Positions 48,479 through 61,606 of a DNA stretch of 64,000 nucleotides are shown piece by piece; the first letter of the stretch is position 1; the number at the start of each line of letters is the position of its first letter. This stretch comes from Enoplolaimus lenunculus (lineage: Eukaryota; Nematoda; Enoplea; Enoplida; Thoracostomopsidae). The stretch covers positions 151,810-215,809 of the forward strand of contig JASANG010001555.1 in NCBI GenBank assembly GCA_030248215.1. The letters are read 5' to 3'. A model generated the notes under the pieces. That model searched no databases. It was not told the DNA's origin and saw only the letters and a program-made list of their open reading frames with translations. A program made the translations under genes and the position numbers.

Positions 48479-49246
48479 TATGCGAAATAGGTGGAGATAC
48501 CGCCATATAAAAGTAGTGGTTTTAGGCTGTCTTAAATTTTGAATAGATATAGCGCATGCCGTTATAGGAATCAGCTTCACCTGAAGGAAACATTTTCAAA
48601 AGTAAAGATGAAAAAATACGGATACAGGTGATAATAACAACGGTTGGAGAAGAGTTTTGACCTTAATAAATTGGCACAATGTACGATGAAAGTAAACAAG
48701 TATCAAAAAGTTTCCACTATAGCGCAGCTTTATGCAATGTTATCCGTACTACTGCTTTTATTTGTAATAGTTTTACAGAATGCGTAATATATTGAGCTGT
48801 TTGAACATATTGTTAATTTTACGTGAATATACGTAGCTAGTGTTTTAACTGTAATTCAGATTTCTAGCGGATTTGTAAACTAGTAAAATCGGTATTGTTC
48901 TGATGGTTTTAATTCCTGATTAATGCTGCATTATATAGCCTGGCCATCCTTCCAGCGTAATTTTAACCGCTTTTACCTAAGGCTAATACAGTCACGGACG
49001 GAAATTAAATGCAAATTCGGTCGCCTTGCAAACCACGTCTCTGATCGCGATTGCTCGCTATTTGGATGCAATCGCTAGTATACGTAACTTGGCTGCCCAC
49101 TGTTGTTAGTTTAAGCAGGATTCCTTGGAAGTACCAGAGCTGTTCGGTCGAGACGTCTTCTTTTTTTAAATATTACGTTATTTTAAATTAACGTGTAAAA
49201 TATGATCTTGGAGTTGTCAAGAATATTTTATATTAGCGTAAGTTTA
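48479..49246. other. gene-free stretch
   Basis: Nothing recognisable beyond AT-rich sequence. Confidence 0.4.
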
Positions 49247-49254
49247 GCCACTGC

Positions 49255-49663
49255 CAGGGTGCAACCGGAATTACAATTTACCGGAACCGGAACCGGAATT
49301 TGAAAATTTTACCGGAACCGGAACCGGAAAGTGAAAAATGCATTTCACCAAAAATTTCATTTTAATCTTGTTTTTTGCTCTATTATTTGTGAAATAACCG
49401 TAGTCGAACATAGGTATTTATTTTATTTGTTGTATTTTAGATTTTCATCATCGACTGAAGTGAAATCCACCATCAATGGCTTATATTCGGAGTACAAGTG
49501 GCTTTCAAAAGACATTCTTAAAAATTAACAAAGTTAAGAAAACGGCCAAATTATAATACCGGAATTTTTAAATCCGCTAAAAATTTACCGGAACCAGAAC
49601 CGGAACCGGAAGGTGAAAAAATGCCGGAACCGGAACCGGAACCGGAATTCCGGTTGCACCCTG
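49255..49663 (+). mobile_element. hAT MITE (CCGGAA family), complete, 409 bp
   Basis: CAGGGTGCAACCGGAATTAC to GGTTGCACCCTG, flanked by a perfect 8-bp duplication GCCACTGC (49247-49254, 49664-49671). Nearly identical to 23884-24286; small differences include the number of GGAACC units. Confidence 0.95.
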
Positions 49664-50086
49664 GCCACTGCGTTAATATTTACCAGCATAACACTTGTCA
49701 TTGTTGTTTAGTAAACTGTTACAACCGGGAGGATTCCCACAAGCCGCATTGTATTACGGACACACACACCGAATACCTTGCAAATCCGACAGATGGCCAC
49801 ACCGACAATCGAACATCGGTTGTTTTTGCTATACAGCTTCATACTTTTTACCATTCAGTGATAAAGCAGGCATTCCAACTGTTTCTATCGACTATATGTT
49901 GACTGTTTTCTGCCAGCTGGTAAACAAGTTTCTTTGTATGCGTATTGCACTTGCATATACACAATTTTCCTAATTTTTACCACGGCCGTAGCTAGATGTT
50001 CCATCATATTTCGACTGGATACCGTGGCTAAAGCACGGTAAGGTTCGGTCGAAAGCTTCCGAATTTTTACTATGCAGCTGAAAAGC

Positions 50087-50162
50087 TGGTTACGATGGGG
50101 TTTGAACTAGCGGTGACGGATCTTTTCCTTAGGCGAACGCTCTACCACTGCGCCACGCAACC
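50087..50162 (-). pseudogene. tRNA-like sequence (tRNA pseudogene or SINE head)
   Basis: On the minus strand a 76-nt segment has a seven-pair acceptor stem (GGTTGCG with CGTAACC), a perfect A box TGGCGCAGTGG, a B-box-like AGTTCAAACCC, and an encoded A at the discriminator position. The anticodon stem does not pair (TTCGC against AAAGA), so a working tRNA is unlikely. Confidence 0.6.
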
Positions 50163-50591
50163 CGTATCTCCAACTGTTTTTATCGTCGCCTATACGTCGA
50201 TCGTATGCTGCCGGATAACACACAAGATACTGTGGATGTGCATTGCATTTGCGGTTTTTATAAGGCACAAATAACGTACAAACTCATGAGGGGAGTGCTC
50301 GGTGGTGCGGCTCAGCATTATAAACCGTAGTACTCTATCAGCTTACACATGGTCACCACAATGATGGGGGCGCAGTGACAAACTACCGCACTAAAACAAA
50401 TAACTAAGTTGGCGGTCAAGAAACGGACTTGTAGAGAAACCGGGGATGTGAAAAATGTGGACGGACGGAGGCAGGTAAAAACCAGTGAGAGGATGCTGAT
50501 ACATGAAGCAAGTAAAAACAAGATACATTTTGTAAAATATTGAAGTTCTTGCAAGACATGAAAACGTGGTAGCTCAGCAGCTGGCTTGTGA

Positions 50592-50662
50592 GGCAAGCGT
50601 GGCTCAGTGGTAGCGCGCTGGAATGAGAATCTGTGTCGGCGACTATGGAATTTCGAAGTTTG
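50592..50662 (+). pseudogene. tRNA-like sequence (tRNA pseudogene or SINE head)
   Basis: GCAAGCGTGGCTCAGTGGTAG gives a perfect A box. About 40 bases on, ATTTCGAAGTT is a weak B box. The anticodon and acceptor stems do not form well. Confidence 0.45.
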
Positions 50663-51389
50663 AAAATAAAATTTTTATATAACATATATATCGTTGTTGT
50701 GGTGTTGGTACATATGTACTTAGCACGGTGTAAAAAGGAACTGAATTAACGGAATCGGAACGGGTACTTTATGCCTTAATCGGAACTTCAGAATGTTTTG
50801 TGGATGTGTTATTCAAAACTGTATGATAATTTCCAGCAATATTTACGAAATGCGTACTGAAGAATGATATAAGTTCCATTGTTATAAAACTTATCAGAGC
50901 TGCGATCAGGTTTTACACATATATAATTCCAAATAAGATATAGGTACGGCACGGTCCCGTGTAATTATATTAAATTGTATTTTGTATGACGGCGAAAAAT
51001 TAAAAATATGTTTAATTTCGAATTATATACACTCCGAGAAACCTGTTTAGGCTAATTGACATTAGAGATGTCTCGGAGCAAGAGGTCATTCGGCCGTGTT
51101 ATCGACCAAGGTTGGAAAAATCAGGTCTTCCAGAGGTGAAATATATTCAACGAGGTTTTTCGTATTTAGGCTCTGGTGTCTCTTGAAGCTATTGCTTCCA
51201 CTTTAGTCCGTTGCTAATTGAATTTAAAATTGAAATGGATATATTTTATTTCATATGAGCCAAACTTGAACAGCCACAACTGTGAACTATTTTAATACCC
51301 TGGCATAGGCTTGGTTCTGGTCTTTAGCTCTAGTTTTATTTCACACACGTATATACGTATACATCTGTTTTTGTAGTTTGTCTTAAGAT

Positions 51390-54300
51390 ATGGTAGTAAA
51401 ATCAATTGTAAACAACGACGTCATAAAGTGTTGTTGGGCTCAGTGTGGTCACCCGTTTTCAACCACGGCAGTGGTCGATGGAGACTTGTTAGAGCACCTT
51501 AAATATAGTCACTGGAATAGAGGTTAGGGCTGTTTAATGTTTAGATTTCTTTATTCTCTAATAACAAGATTTTAATTCTATAAATGTTAAAGATTAAGAC
51601 CACTTGACGTACAGCTGTAACTTGTCTGGGTATCCTTGTCATTTTAGTATGTAGCGTGTTAAAATTGGTGTATACTAATTACAATCTGGTCTGCAATTTG
51701 AGTTCTCTTCCACCACGACGCGCTATATGATATACTGCGTACACAGTTTTTATGGTTATAGAAACAGCTGATTTTCGGTGTCAGTATGATGCATGTGAAA
51801 TTGAGCTGGAAAGCAGCGTTCATCTATGGCGTCATCTTATGTTTCATAACTACCTTATCAAACTTCAAATCAAGGTTTGCTGCGATATACGTATATATTA
51901 TTTCATATATGATGTAACTTATTTTTTAGAAAATCGTTGCTAAGCTAAGTGCAATGGCGTGGATTGCTTTTTGTGGCAAAACGTAAATTACGGAGCTTCT
52001 GATAATGTATGCAATTTGCAGTAGTTTGAAATCAACAGTTTACATGGTGATTAAGTATTTGCCAATATTCCACAAGCAAAATTACGTAGACGGTAGGGTA
52101 CAACTGAAATTGCAATTTAACTCGAACCGGAACCCGTATTAGAAAAACTACCGGAAACGAAGCCGGAACAGGAAAGTTAAAAATACATGCCGCTGGAAAC
52201 ATATTTGCTAATTTGCCGACTCCGAATTCGAATCTTGCATTTTGCAAATTTCTTTATGCAATTTGCAGTAGTTTGAAATCAACAGTTTACATGGTGATTA
52301 AGTATTTGCCAATATTCCACAAGCAAAATTACGTAGACGGCAGGGTACAACTGAAATTGCAATTTAACTCGAACCGGAACCCGTATTAGAAAAACTACCG
52401 GAAACGAAGCCGGAACAGGAAAGTTAAAAATACATGCCGCCGGAAACATATTTGCTAATTTGCCGACTCCGAATTCGAATCTTGCATTTTGCAAATATCT
52501 GTTATATCTATAATTTGTTTCGGAACATCAAAGCAATTCCTGCCGCATAATTTTAAACGTTAACTTATTTCGAGCCCGACGTCAGTTTTAAAATTTTTAA
52601 TCTGAAACAAAATATTTTTATTAATATTACAAGTTATTTAAAATTTTTATTGCTTAAAACTAAAAAAAACATACTGCCACACATTGTTGGATTCGGATTT
52701 TTGGACTCGCCATTTTCGCGATCGAATCCGAAGCCGAATCACCATTTTTTGCCCAATCCGAACCTTTATGGCTACCCTGACCAAAATTTAATGCCGGAAT
52801 TTTTAATTCCGTTAAAAATTTACCGGAACTGGAACCGGAAGGTAAAACAATGCCATAGATTTAAACGGAGTTTTGGTTGCACCATGGCAGACGGATTTTC
52901 ATTTCGTGAGAAACTTGCTGTGGTTACACTCGATTGAGATGATATTGATTTCTATGCTGCAGGGCTATCAGTTTCTACAAGGCAATTCTCTTGGTTATCG
53001 ATGCTACGCTAAAGCTCCAACATTGAGGTTCTGTCGTTCGTATTTGGGTACTCCACATGTTTGCCATTGGGAGGAATGTGAGGTACGTTTTACTTTAACT
53101 GGCCGTTTCTGTACGATACTGCACCATGACGCACGATGACGGATGGTCCGTAACGGAAGGTGCCGTATGGGTGACGGATCGCATTAAAATAATTAAAAAA
53201 TATAGCGCAACAAAAAGTATTCTGGATACTTTGCTTGATTTCTACAACTTTTGCGTATTTAATTAGTTATAGGGTACACAATCGAACGAGAAACAGTCAT
53301 GTAACGTTATTTGTCTAAAACTGTCATTCATATGTAAGCGCACGCGCATATTACCAAAACTTGCAATACAAAACAGTTTTTGTTTGATAATTTTTAGAAT
53401 ACGCAAGTATTTTCTTTGTAATATACAGCTGGGTGACATAGTACGTCAATTTCTGGCACAAACTGGTTTAGGTTATGAGCGATTCTTATGAAGATTTTGT
53501 TGACCATGTGGTGAGCCATCCGATGCAACTAAATTGCCTGGATAGGAACGAATCTAGCGGAAAGTATTGCTGTCGGTGGTTAGGTAAGTTTTTTGTTTCG
53601 CTTTTAGTACTTAATACATTCATTGGTTTGTACTATTTATTCGTCGTGCACACGGCCCGAGCGTCATAAGCGGCGAGACTGTAGCCCCGTTCAACGAAGA
53701 AAGGGTATCGTAGCTCTAGAATTATTAAACAACTGCTGTGTGTTGTCGTTATCAACGGTGCCAAAGTGTCTCAATCTGAAGGTGCTGTAATCTGGACTGC
53801 ATTGAAGACGTGGTGAAAATCTTGGTATCGCCCTGCATTGCGATTGTGGGTTCGAAGAACTTAGCGCAGGCGTGCATACGCGGCGCCATATTGTCGAGCA
53901 CAACATTGTGTACTCGACCGGCTCAAGGTGTTTCGCTAGCCGATTGGTCTTTGGTGACTAGTTCGGCACGTTCGTTACCCGGCAAGTCGGCGTGTCCTGA
54001 TATCCATTGAAGACGCAACTGGTATTGTTGCTTTATTTAATTGCAGTGTGTACCGTTCCAAACATCTGACTGGTGAATGTAAAATCCAATTAGTTGAAAT
54101 GTTTTTTATGGTTAGCCGTGGTAGTGGAGTTAGAAATTTGTCATTCATTACATTACTGACATATTTATTTCAGCGTGTAAGTATGGCGAAATTAATCATG
54201 CCAATTTAGTAATACATATGCGTTCGCACACTGGACACAAAACAATTGGCTGTCCGTATTGCGGCGCCGTGTTTGCAAATACAACAATTTTTAAAGAGCA

Positions 54301-57300
54301 CTATATTCGGCAAAAGCGGGCTGAAAAAGGTATTTGTTACAATTTTTATATTTATTACCAGGCATCAGGCTTACAATTGGTGCAAGAAGCCGGTTTAAAC
54401 TTCCAATAGTGAATCGTAGTTTGCGGTACATATATATACCTTTTATATTGAATTGATTTTTTCAAAATTTTGTTGCGATTTGCATCATAATTTTTAGAAG
54501 CTTTGATGTCAACAGTAAGCGTAATTTTGTAACACGTGTTATTGAATTTCCAGGGAAAACAAACCCATTACATTGGTTGTTTATATTACTTAGAATTGTT
54601 TCAGATGACAACTTACGATGTCGACTTTGCCACAAGTATTTTCAAAATAAAAGTTTACTTACTAACCACTGCCGTGTTCACGGTGAGTTAGGACCATTCT
54701 TTGCCAACTTGTTACATGGTTTTCTGAAACGACACACACTGTAGGTTTAGCATTGCTGTGGCTTGCTTCGAGCTTGCTTCAAGTTTTTTTGAGTCGCATG
54801 GTAGGTTAGGAAACCAAAAAAGAAACATTTTTAAAAATATAATTATTAATTAGTCGCTAAGTTACTGAACGTCCTTTTGAAGTACTTGATCAAGAGTATA
54901 AGAGCATTGTGAAGTCTATTTATTTTGTTGTATGCGCTTTTTTGTAGTGGCAAATTACAAATGTATTCACTGTGATGCATCATTTAATTCACCGTGTGAT
55001 GTTCGAAGGCATGTGAAATCCTGCCACATGGATGTTCTACTCGTTCACGAGTGCTCTCTTTGCCACAAAAAGTTTGTGAAATCTCTTAATGAAAATTTGA
55101 TTTAAATTGGTTGCCTAATATTTAAAGAAATGAATGGTTTGCCTACTATCTACTGTAAATTAGAAACATAGAATAAGCGTAATGAATTACAGGTTATTTG
55201 TATCTATGTTGAACCCTTGATTCGAACTTCGTCTCTGTTTACTCACTTAAATGTTTAACTAGTACCTTTCTTAATTAACACTACGTCCAAAATGAAGTGT
55301 TACTTAATGAAAGTAACATAAATAGATTTACATGATTTGTGTCAAGTTTGTGATAAATGCTGTTGAAAACTGCGTTATTTGTATGCATCTAAAAGTTCAG
55401 ATTCAAATCCGAAGCTTCACTAGGTGCACATGTGAAAGCGATGCACGCGAAAGACCCAGAGATTGTGTGTAAACTGTGTGGAAACAAGTTTCATCGTATG
55501 ATTCAATATCGAGATCATTACAGGCGTGAACATGCGGTACGTTGATTTTTCGACTGGGTTGTGAGTTTCTTTGAACTCTGACGGCATTATCAGGTTTGTA
55601 TACCGCTGATCGCCTGATGCAAATAACATACCTTATTGATTTTGAAAATACAGAGCTAGATGCTTAAATTCGGCGAGGTTATTGCTGCGACTAAATTATA
55701 GTTCGTTTTTGTGTTGGATGTTCAAAATTATATCGAATTGCTTTTTCCGAAATTTTAGTTTATGGGGCATTTTTATAATGTAGAACTTTGCCACCTAGGT
55801 ATATAAGCTTTACATCTGAGCAGAGATGAACGGTCTCGAATCAAAACGAAACCGAGCTTGAGACCGAGACCTTACTATCGAGACCGCCCATGAAAAGTCT
55901 CGGTCTCGGTCAGTTTTTGCTTATCACCGAAAAAAAATCAAAAATTTTCATAATAAATCATTTCAAATGTGTTTTTCGTATTTTTTTGTGTCTTGTCAGA
56001 ATATCTGCTCATAATTATTGCGTAATTGTGAAAAATTCATAGATTCCCAGCGAAATTTTATTCATGATGAAGCAGTTACTTCAACAATACAGCGATACAT
56101 TTGATGAATTCTCGACTTCGTGGGCTCGGTTTCAAACCACCAAGACTCAAAAAACACACATCGAGACCGAGAACGCGGCTGCCATCTCCGCACCTGAGGG
56201 GAAATTCGGCGCGTAGCCTGCTGCCTTTCTTCTTATTTTTGTGGGGGTTATTAAAGATAAATGTTCTCAGAAATTTTGTGTTCGCTTTATATTATTGGGT
56301 GTCAGTTATAACAATTTTCAAGGAGTACATACATGGGAATTCTATGATGCCCTACCTTGAAAAAGGGGCGCCAGCGTAAGGGCAGAGAAAAAGCGGGGGT
56401 CTTGGCGGTGTGCTGCCCCCGACCATTACCCTTCACCAGGGAGAGACCCGGCAGTCGGATGCTTAGGCCACAACACGACTTTGCACATATATATTTCTGT
56501 CAGTAATTAAATGCTAGCTGAAGCAACTTATGTGCGCTCTCTACCAAAACTAAAGTTCTTGGCTGATTCTGTGGTGCAAACCTAATATTTTAGGATAACG
56601 ACGAAGCTCAGCTATACTGCTGTCACGTGTGCGACCGTCGATATGCGAAGGGCTACTATCTGACGGGTCATTTGAAAAAAATGCACGGGCTGTCTCGACC
56701 TCCCGGTCACAATCGTTTCAGGTAACTTACTGAATATCTAGAATTTTCAAGTCTAATCATTAATGATGATAACGCACAATGCTCGTGAATCTTCAAGTTA
56801 TGTGTGCATATAGCCAGGGAATCGGTTACGGCTAAATATGCGGCAAAAACCGACATCTGTATGCGGTTCCGGTACCCGGTTTTAACCGACCGAATATTTG
56901 CGGTTGTTGTAATGAATGTCGTAAAACTACTTTTTATATTTAAAAATACTAGACATTTTCCTTCTATCGCATTCATGTGCAAAATTAAGAGGTTTAAATT
57001 ATTCATGCTGAAGCGAAATTAAAGATAGAATGTAAGAAAGAACATATTATTATTTTTAATCAGTAAACATACTTTTGCAGGACATAAATACTGTCAAGTC
57101 CGAACGGAACACAAATTTAGATGCTAAAGCAGATAAAACATGTTATGTATATGGTTTGTAGTAGAATATTCTTCGGGGTTTTACAAGGCAATAACACAAC
57201 GTTAACGATGCAGCTTTCTTAGTGGGTATTTTGACACAGGTACCGTAAAGGACTTGACGGAAAGTATCGAGTGATCCTCGAATATTACGAGTCAGAAAAT

Positions 57301-59544
57301 GTGAAATATCTGAACGATAAACAAATGGGTAGACGGGAACAATTCGAAGCTGATAGCGAAGGAAATTTGACTGATGATGACGGAGAAATGGATCGTGCAG
57401 AACAAGTTGTGCGTCAACTTAAACAACGAGAAACAATCATCAAGAAGCATGGTAAAAAGCTGGACGCATCCCAAACGACTCATTCAGGTGATGCGAAGAC
57501 CAGGCGACAACAGAAGAGAGAAGAGGAAAATGTCAACAACGTGCATAACTGCGACTTGTCCCCGGATGAAATGTTGGTGGCGAATGAAATGGTAGATGAA
57601 AACTTTGCAAGTGATGCTTGTCTGGATGATACCTGTATGAACTACGGCGTGATAAAGAGGGCTGTGGAGGTTGAACTCGAATCTGATGAGCAGTTGCAAA
57701 TGTCAGGAGTACAACAGAGCCATACTAGCCGACGCCGGTCGCCGAGGAAAAAAAGAACGGATGATGGTGGTCCATTTAAGAAAACAACTGGTAGAGCTGC
57801 AGAGAATTTGAGTGAAGTACGCAAGGTAAATTTTTTATGTGCTTATTAATTTTCTGCTAAAATGGATTATTATTATTATTGTAAAGATATCTGGAAATAT
57901 ATTTTAAATGCAACACATTGCTAAAATAGTGGTATGTCGATGCTAACAGGTAAAATTATAGACATTAGTTTTGTTGCACTGTATGTGAAAATTACGTCTG
58001 AACTGACACATAATGGTACGGTGTAGTTTTGGTTCTTTTTGTTTACTTTAATTTAGACGTGTTCACCGAAATTATTATAGAATTCTCGCCGGAAATATCG
58101 AAAGATTGATAAAAGTGATGGAATAAATAGTGTGCCGCAGTCGCAGAGCAATGTAGGTACCTCAAAAATTTGGGCTACGGCTGAGCACCAACCAGTAGGC
58201 GAAGAAAATCATCTGCAAGAAAATGAAGAAATGCAGTATATTGTATACCTTAATAATAGCGTTTCATTTGTACTATCACAACAGCACATTGATGCAGTCA
58301 AGAACGGTACGTTACAAGTTGTTGTTCAGTATAACTCTGGTGGAGAAGCGGCGCGTTCTGACCAGAATGATGTTGTTAATATTGGTGGTGATATAAATGG
58401 TGTCGGTACTACTCAAGGATCTATGACAACTGAACTTGGCACGAGTACAGGTAATACAGTATGTGATGATCACGTTAATGATAATGCATTTTCGGCTGCT
58501 GGTCACGTGGCTGGGCCTGTTGTAAAGATTCAACAACACAAAGACTGTCGTGTAATGCTAACGAATCAAGAGGACGTTGTTGTAAATAGGGATATCGTTG
58601 AATATGGTACGGTGGAAAATGTACAGAGTCAGCTAACTAGTTGCTATCATCAAGGAACAGCGAACGAGGCTGACGCTAGCTATTGCAAAGAACAATTAAA
58701 GTTACCCTCGGCCACCCCGAGTGGTGCTCATTCGGTAAAAGCGTGCCAGATAGTGCATATGTATAGCGAAATGACAAAAAGTGATGGCTGCAGGATAACA
58801 GATGTCGGCCTACAAGGTGTATGTGGTCAGTCAAATGAAACACACGGTATTGAGTTGATGAATTCTAGCGACGTATTGTCTAGCTCCAGTCAACATTTAA
58901 GCTCAGATGATTACTGGTCGACAAGCTGCAGTCAACTAAAAGCAGCTATGATGGCCTCAACAGCCGATAGTGACAGCAATTGTGGCGACGCAACTTTTCC
59001 GATATCGACTCCTGGTCGGAAAATTGATGATTTCTTGCATGGTTGTAACAGTGTGAACGAAACCCGTTCACTCACGGCAACCACGACCGGTGGGTTTGGC
59101 TTCAAAAGTCCTGAAAAACCAGGGTCTTCAAGAAATACTAACAAGCGACGGCGAACGACGCCGGCTAAGCGCCGCTATCAGTTGCGATCGACACCGCCGT
59201 ATGCAAATTCGTCAAAGACTACTGTTTTGGACACGAATTTTGGCATTGGAGACGACACTGAGAAACGGGAGAACAGTGTATTTGACACCAACCCCTCGGC
59301 GTTTCAAGAAGCATGTCAAATCTTTCTGCCACCCGCGAGGACTGTAGCCGAGGGGTTACGCAGAGATGATGCAAAGCATAGAGATCTCGGTCATCCGCAA
59401 CTGTTTGACGGTGTCTTGCCGTCGACTAAATTGAACAGTAACGTTGGCGTTGACGAAACGAGCAACTCTGGAATGGGCAATTGTAGCGTGTTTCAGAAGA
59501 ATTATATGACTCTTGCGACTCCAAGGTATCCAATTGCCGATTAA
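51390..59544 (+). CDS. HINFP: HINFP-like ten-finger C2H2 transcription factor, 1,049 aa
   Basis: Eleven exons join in phase: 51390-51522, 51762-51874, 52963-53082, 53472-53583, 54174-54329, 54605-54682, 54948-55071, 55401-55536, 56594-56721, 57240-57825 and 58081-59544. Ten fingers occur in the HINFP order. Fingers 1-4 use the unusual C-x4-C spacing (CWAQC, CQYDAC, CHWEEC, CRWLAC) and fingers 5-10 C-x2-C. Clear matches to human HINFP are HLWRHLMFHNYLIKLQ, HMRSHTGHKTIGCPYCG, GAVFANTTIFKEH, CHVCDRRYAKGYYLTGH, and after the last finger PPGHNRFRYRKGLDGKY (human PSGHPRFRYKEHEDGY). Finger 5 lacks its second His here and in human. HINFP binds histone H4 promoters at G1/S and activates them in the nucleus. 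The C-terminal half (about 600 residues) is a long Ser/Asn-rich extension absent from the 517-residue human protein, with basic clusters RRRSPRKKR and KRRRTTPAKRR. The ATG choice is by best fit to finger 1. Confidence 0.93.
52094..52886 (+). mobile_element. diverged hAT CCGGAA-family element with internal duplication
   Basis: In HINFP intron 2. Left end TAGGGTACAACTGAAATTGC, right end TTTTGGTTGCACCATG. Flanks GTAGACGG (52086-52093) and GCAGACGG (52887-52894) look like an 8-bp duplication with one change. A tandem duplication (52008-52254 and 52255-52497, period 247 bp) covers its left part together with upstream flank. It is older and longer than the other family copies. Confidence 0.75.
55800..56215 (+). 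repeat. GAGACCGAG-rich repeat in HINFP intron 8
   Basis: CAGAGATGAACGGTCTCGA opens a stretch with many GAGACCGAG and CGGTCTCGG words, closing near GAGACCGAGAACGCGGCT. It is probably a hAT-type MITE by analogy with the CCGGAA family, but its ends were not confirmed. A GC-rich segment of unknown nature follows at 56378-56463. Confidence 0.45.
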
Positions 59545-60439
59545 ACACCATTACACGCGTCTATGTGCGTACCTATGACTTTAGAAAACTGGGTAATGTT
59601 GTATAGAAATTTCAAGGAGCTTTTTGCATGATCCACTGAAATGATTTTAAAATCCTGAGACAAAATAGTGTCAATGGGGACGAAGGTTTGGCCCATGCTA
59701 TGATCAGGGGCGGAGATGTCCTTCATTACAGTGATTGTAAAAATGTACATTTTGCTACCTATAAAATTTGAGTAGTCTGTGTGTTACCATCAGTAGTCAT
59801 CTGTGTTATGCAAATTATAAAAAGGGCTGGCACAAATCTAGAGCAGGGTTCGACAATAAGTTTTGATTTTGCGGTTCAGCAGGTACCGGCTCTAGTTTTA
59901 TTACAAACCGGAACCACAGGTTTGAGCTCTGCCGGTTTTTGCAACGTCGTTTTGTAACATCAATAATTTTTCCCGACACCTCTGTTATTACTAGAGCCGT
60001 GTATGTTTCTGTTTTTGCCAATTAAATTTTATATGACACTAATATTTTCGGCTCAAATATTTTTAGTACAGCCGGGATAATACCATAATAAAATCTGAAT
60101 GTCGGCGTTTATTCGCCAGATTTCGTTCATTTTAAAATTATGGTGACACACATCTGAGAAAGATAATATCTTAATTGGAGCTAAGTACATATAGCTAGTC
60201 TTTTTATTTGAGGACTTGCGAATGTAGATTTTTTGTGAAATGAATGATTGCACAACATAAAAATGCTTGTTTGTTAGACAATCGCTTAACAAATAATACT
60301 GTTTGTTAGACAATAGAATAGAGACCACGCGGTGCTGTTTAAAAAAATTTTAAAGTGTCGATTTTAACAACTTTCACAAAAATCTGTATTCGGTCTGAAA
60401 AGCTCAAAAAATGTACAAGACTGCGCCAGTGGCTGATGG

Positions 60440-60510
60440 GTTTCGCAGCAGGAATTGAACCTACATAATTCAGTTTTTAGCTGATGTATTTACCATTATA
60501 CTATACGAAG
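60440..60510 (-). pseudogene. tRNA-like sequence with Asp-like D arm
   Basis: On the minus strand CTTCGTA pairs with TGCGAAA at six of seven positions (counting G-T). TAGTATAATGGTAAATAC resembles the D arm of tRNA-Asp, and TAGGTTCAATTCCTG is a good T arm. The anticodon loop CTAAAAA reads AAA, an unlikely anticodon, so this is probably a pseudogene or SINE head. Confidence 0.55.
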
Positions 60511-61071
60511 TAGCCACTCAGCCATGCTTGCACAAGAATATCGCTCTGTGTACGCATTGTTGCTTGTATTTACTTATTATACCCGTGTATACACTTTTGG
60601 TTTTGTACAACGACACCATACTGTTACATTTTTATGCCATCAAGACTTCTGACAGACTACTGAGACACACATAAATATAATTCATACTGTTTTTAACACA
60701 CACTCTATCTTGACAGGAGCGTATACAAGCGAGAACATAGAGGGCAAGAGGGCAACTACACATCTACTACCGTAATATCTGAAGATAGGCAAAAACTTTT
60801 TAACAGGTTTTAGAACAGTTCGGAAGCCAACAATTATTTCGATTGGTGCACTTGCTCGCCAAAACATTTAATAAATAAAGTTATCTTTTCGAAATGAAAT
60901 CGTAGCTGCGACTCTACTCGGGGTTCTATATATAATAGAAGGCGGTTGACTGAGAATCATAGTTTGGCTATGTGTGTAAAATGTTTTTAATATTGTGTCA
61001 TTGCTTTTATTTGCTAACATATTATCTTATAATGCGGTGTGTGTGTATATTACAGTTACGATTGTGTTAGT

Positions 61072-61140
61072 TTTGCTGGCGCAACGGTATGATTTTGATA
61101 CGGCTGTCAAAGGATCGGAGTTCAATTCGTTGTGCCTCTT
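61072..61140 (+). pseudogene. tRNA-like sequence
   Basis: TGGCGCAACGG is a good A box and GAGTTCAATTC a good B box at suitable spacing. The acceptor stem is not convincing. Confidence 0.4.
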
Positions 61141-61606
61141 TGTCGAATTTATTCATACAAAATGAACAGGGACGTGTATTCGCAAGCGAAAGTGAAAGAT
61201 TGCATAACTTTAGCATTTAACTGTGATCCGGTTTCGTTGCGGACGAATGAGACTGAAAATGCTTGAAGTTAATATTTTCCATAATGCATAAGTGTGCTAG
61301 ATTATAGTTATTCATAGACGCGTTATTTTAGTTTCATTTCGTGTCGTTATAATTGAGTAAACCGCTGTAGTTGAGGGTTTCATTAATTATGTTGCAGTAA
61401 AGAGCTGATACTATGGTTTAAAATGAATACAGGGTTCACCCGGAGGTGAATGAAACCGGAGTTGGGGTCAACAAATTGCCTAAGCTGGAGACTCAGCAAA
61501 ATTTGGTAATAACTAGAATGTTGATTGCAGGGTGTTAAGATTGTTAAAATTACTGAAACGGATCGTGATCAAACTAACGAAAACGGATAAACAGATATTG
61601 AAGTAT

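Larger units (their letters stand above)
49672..51389. other. gene-free stretch upstream of the HINFP-like gene
   Basis: Contains two tRNA-like segments (50087 and 50592), described separately. No promoter is distinguishable before the ATG at 51390. Confidence 0.45.
59545..61606. other. gene-free stretch after the HINFP-like gene
   Basis: The 3' flank with two tRNA-like segments (60440 and 61072). No other structure is recognised. Confidence 0.45.
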
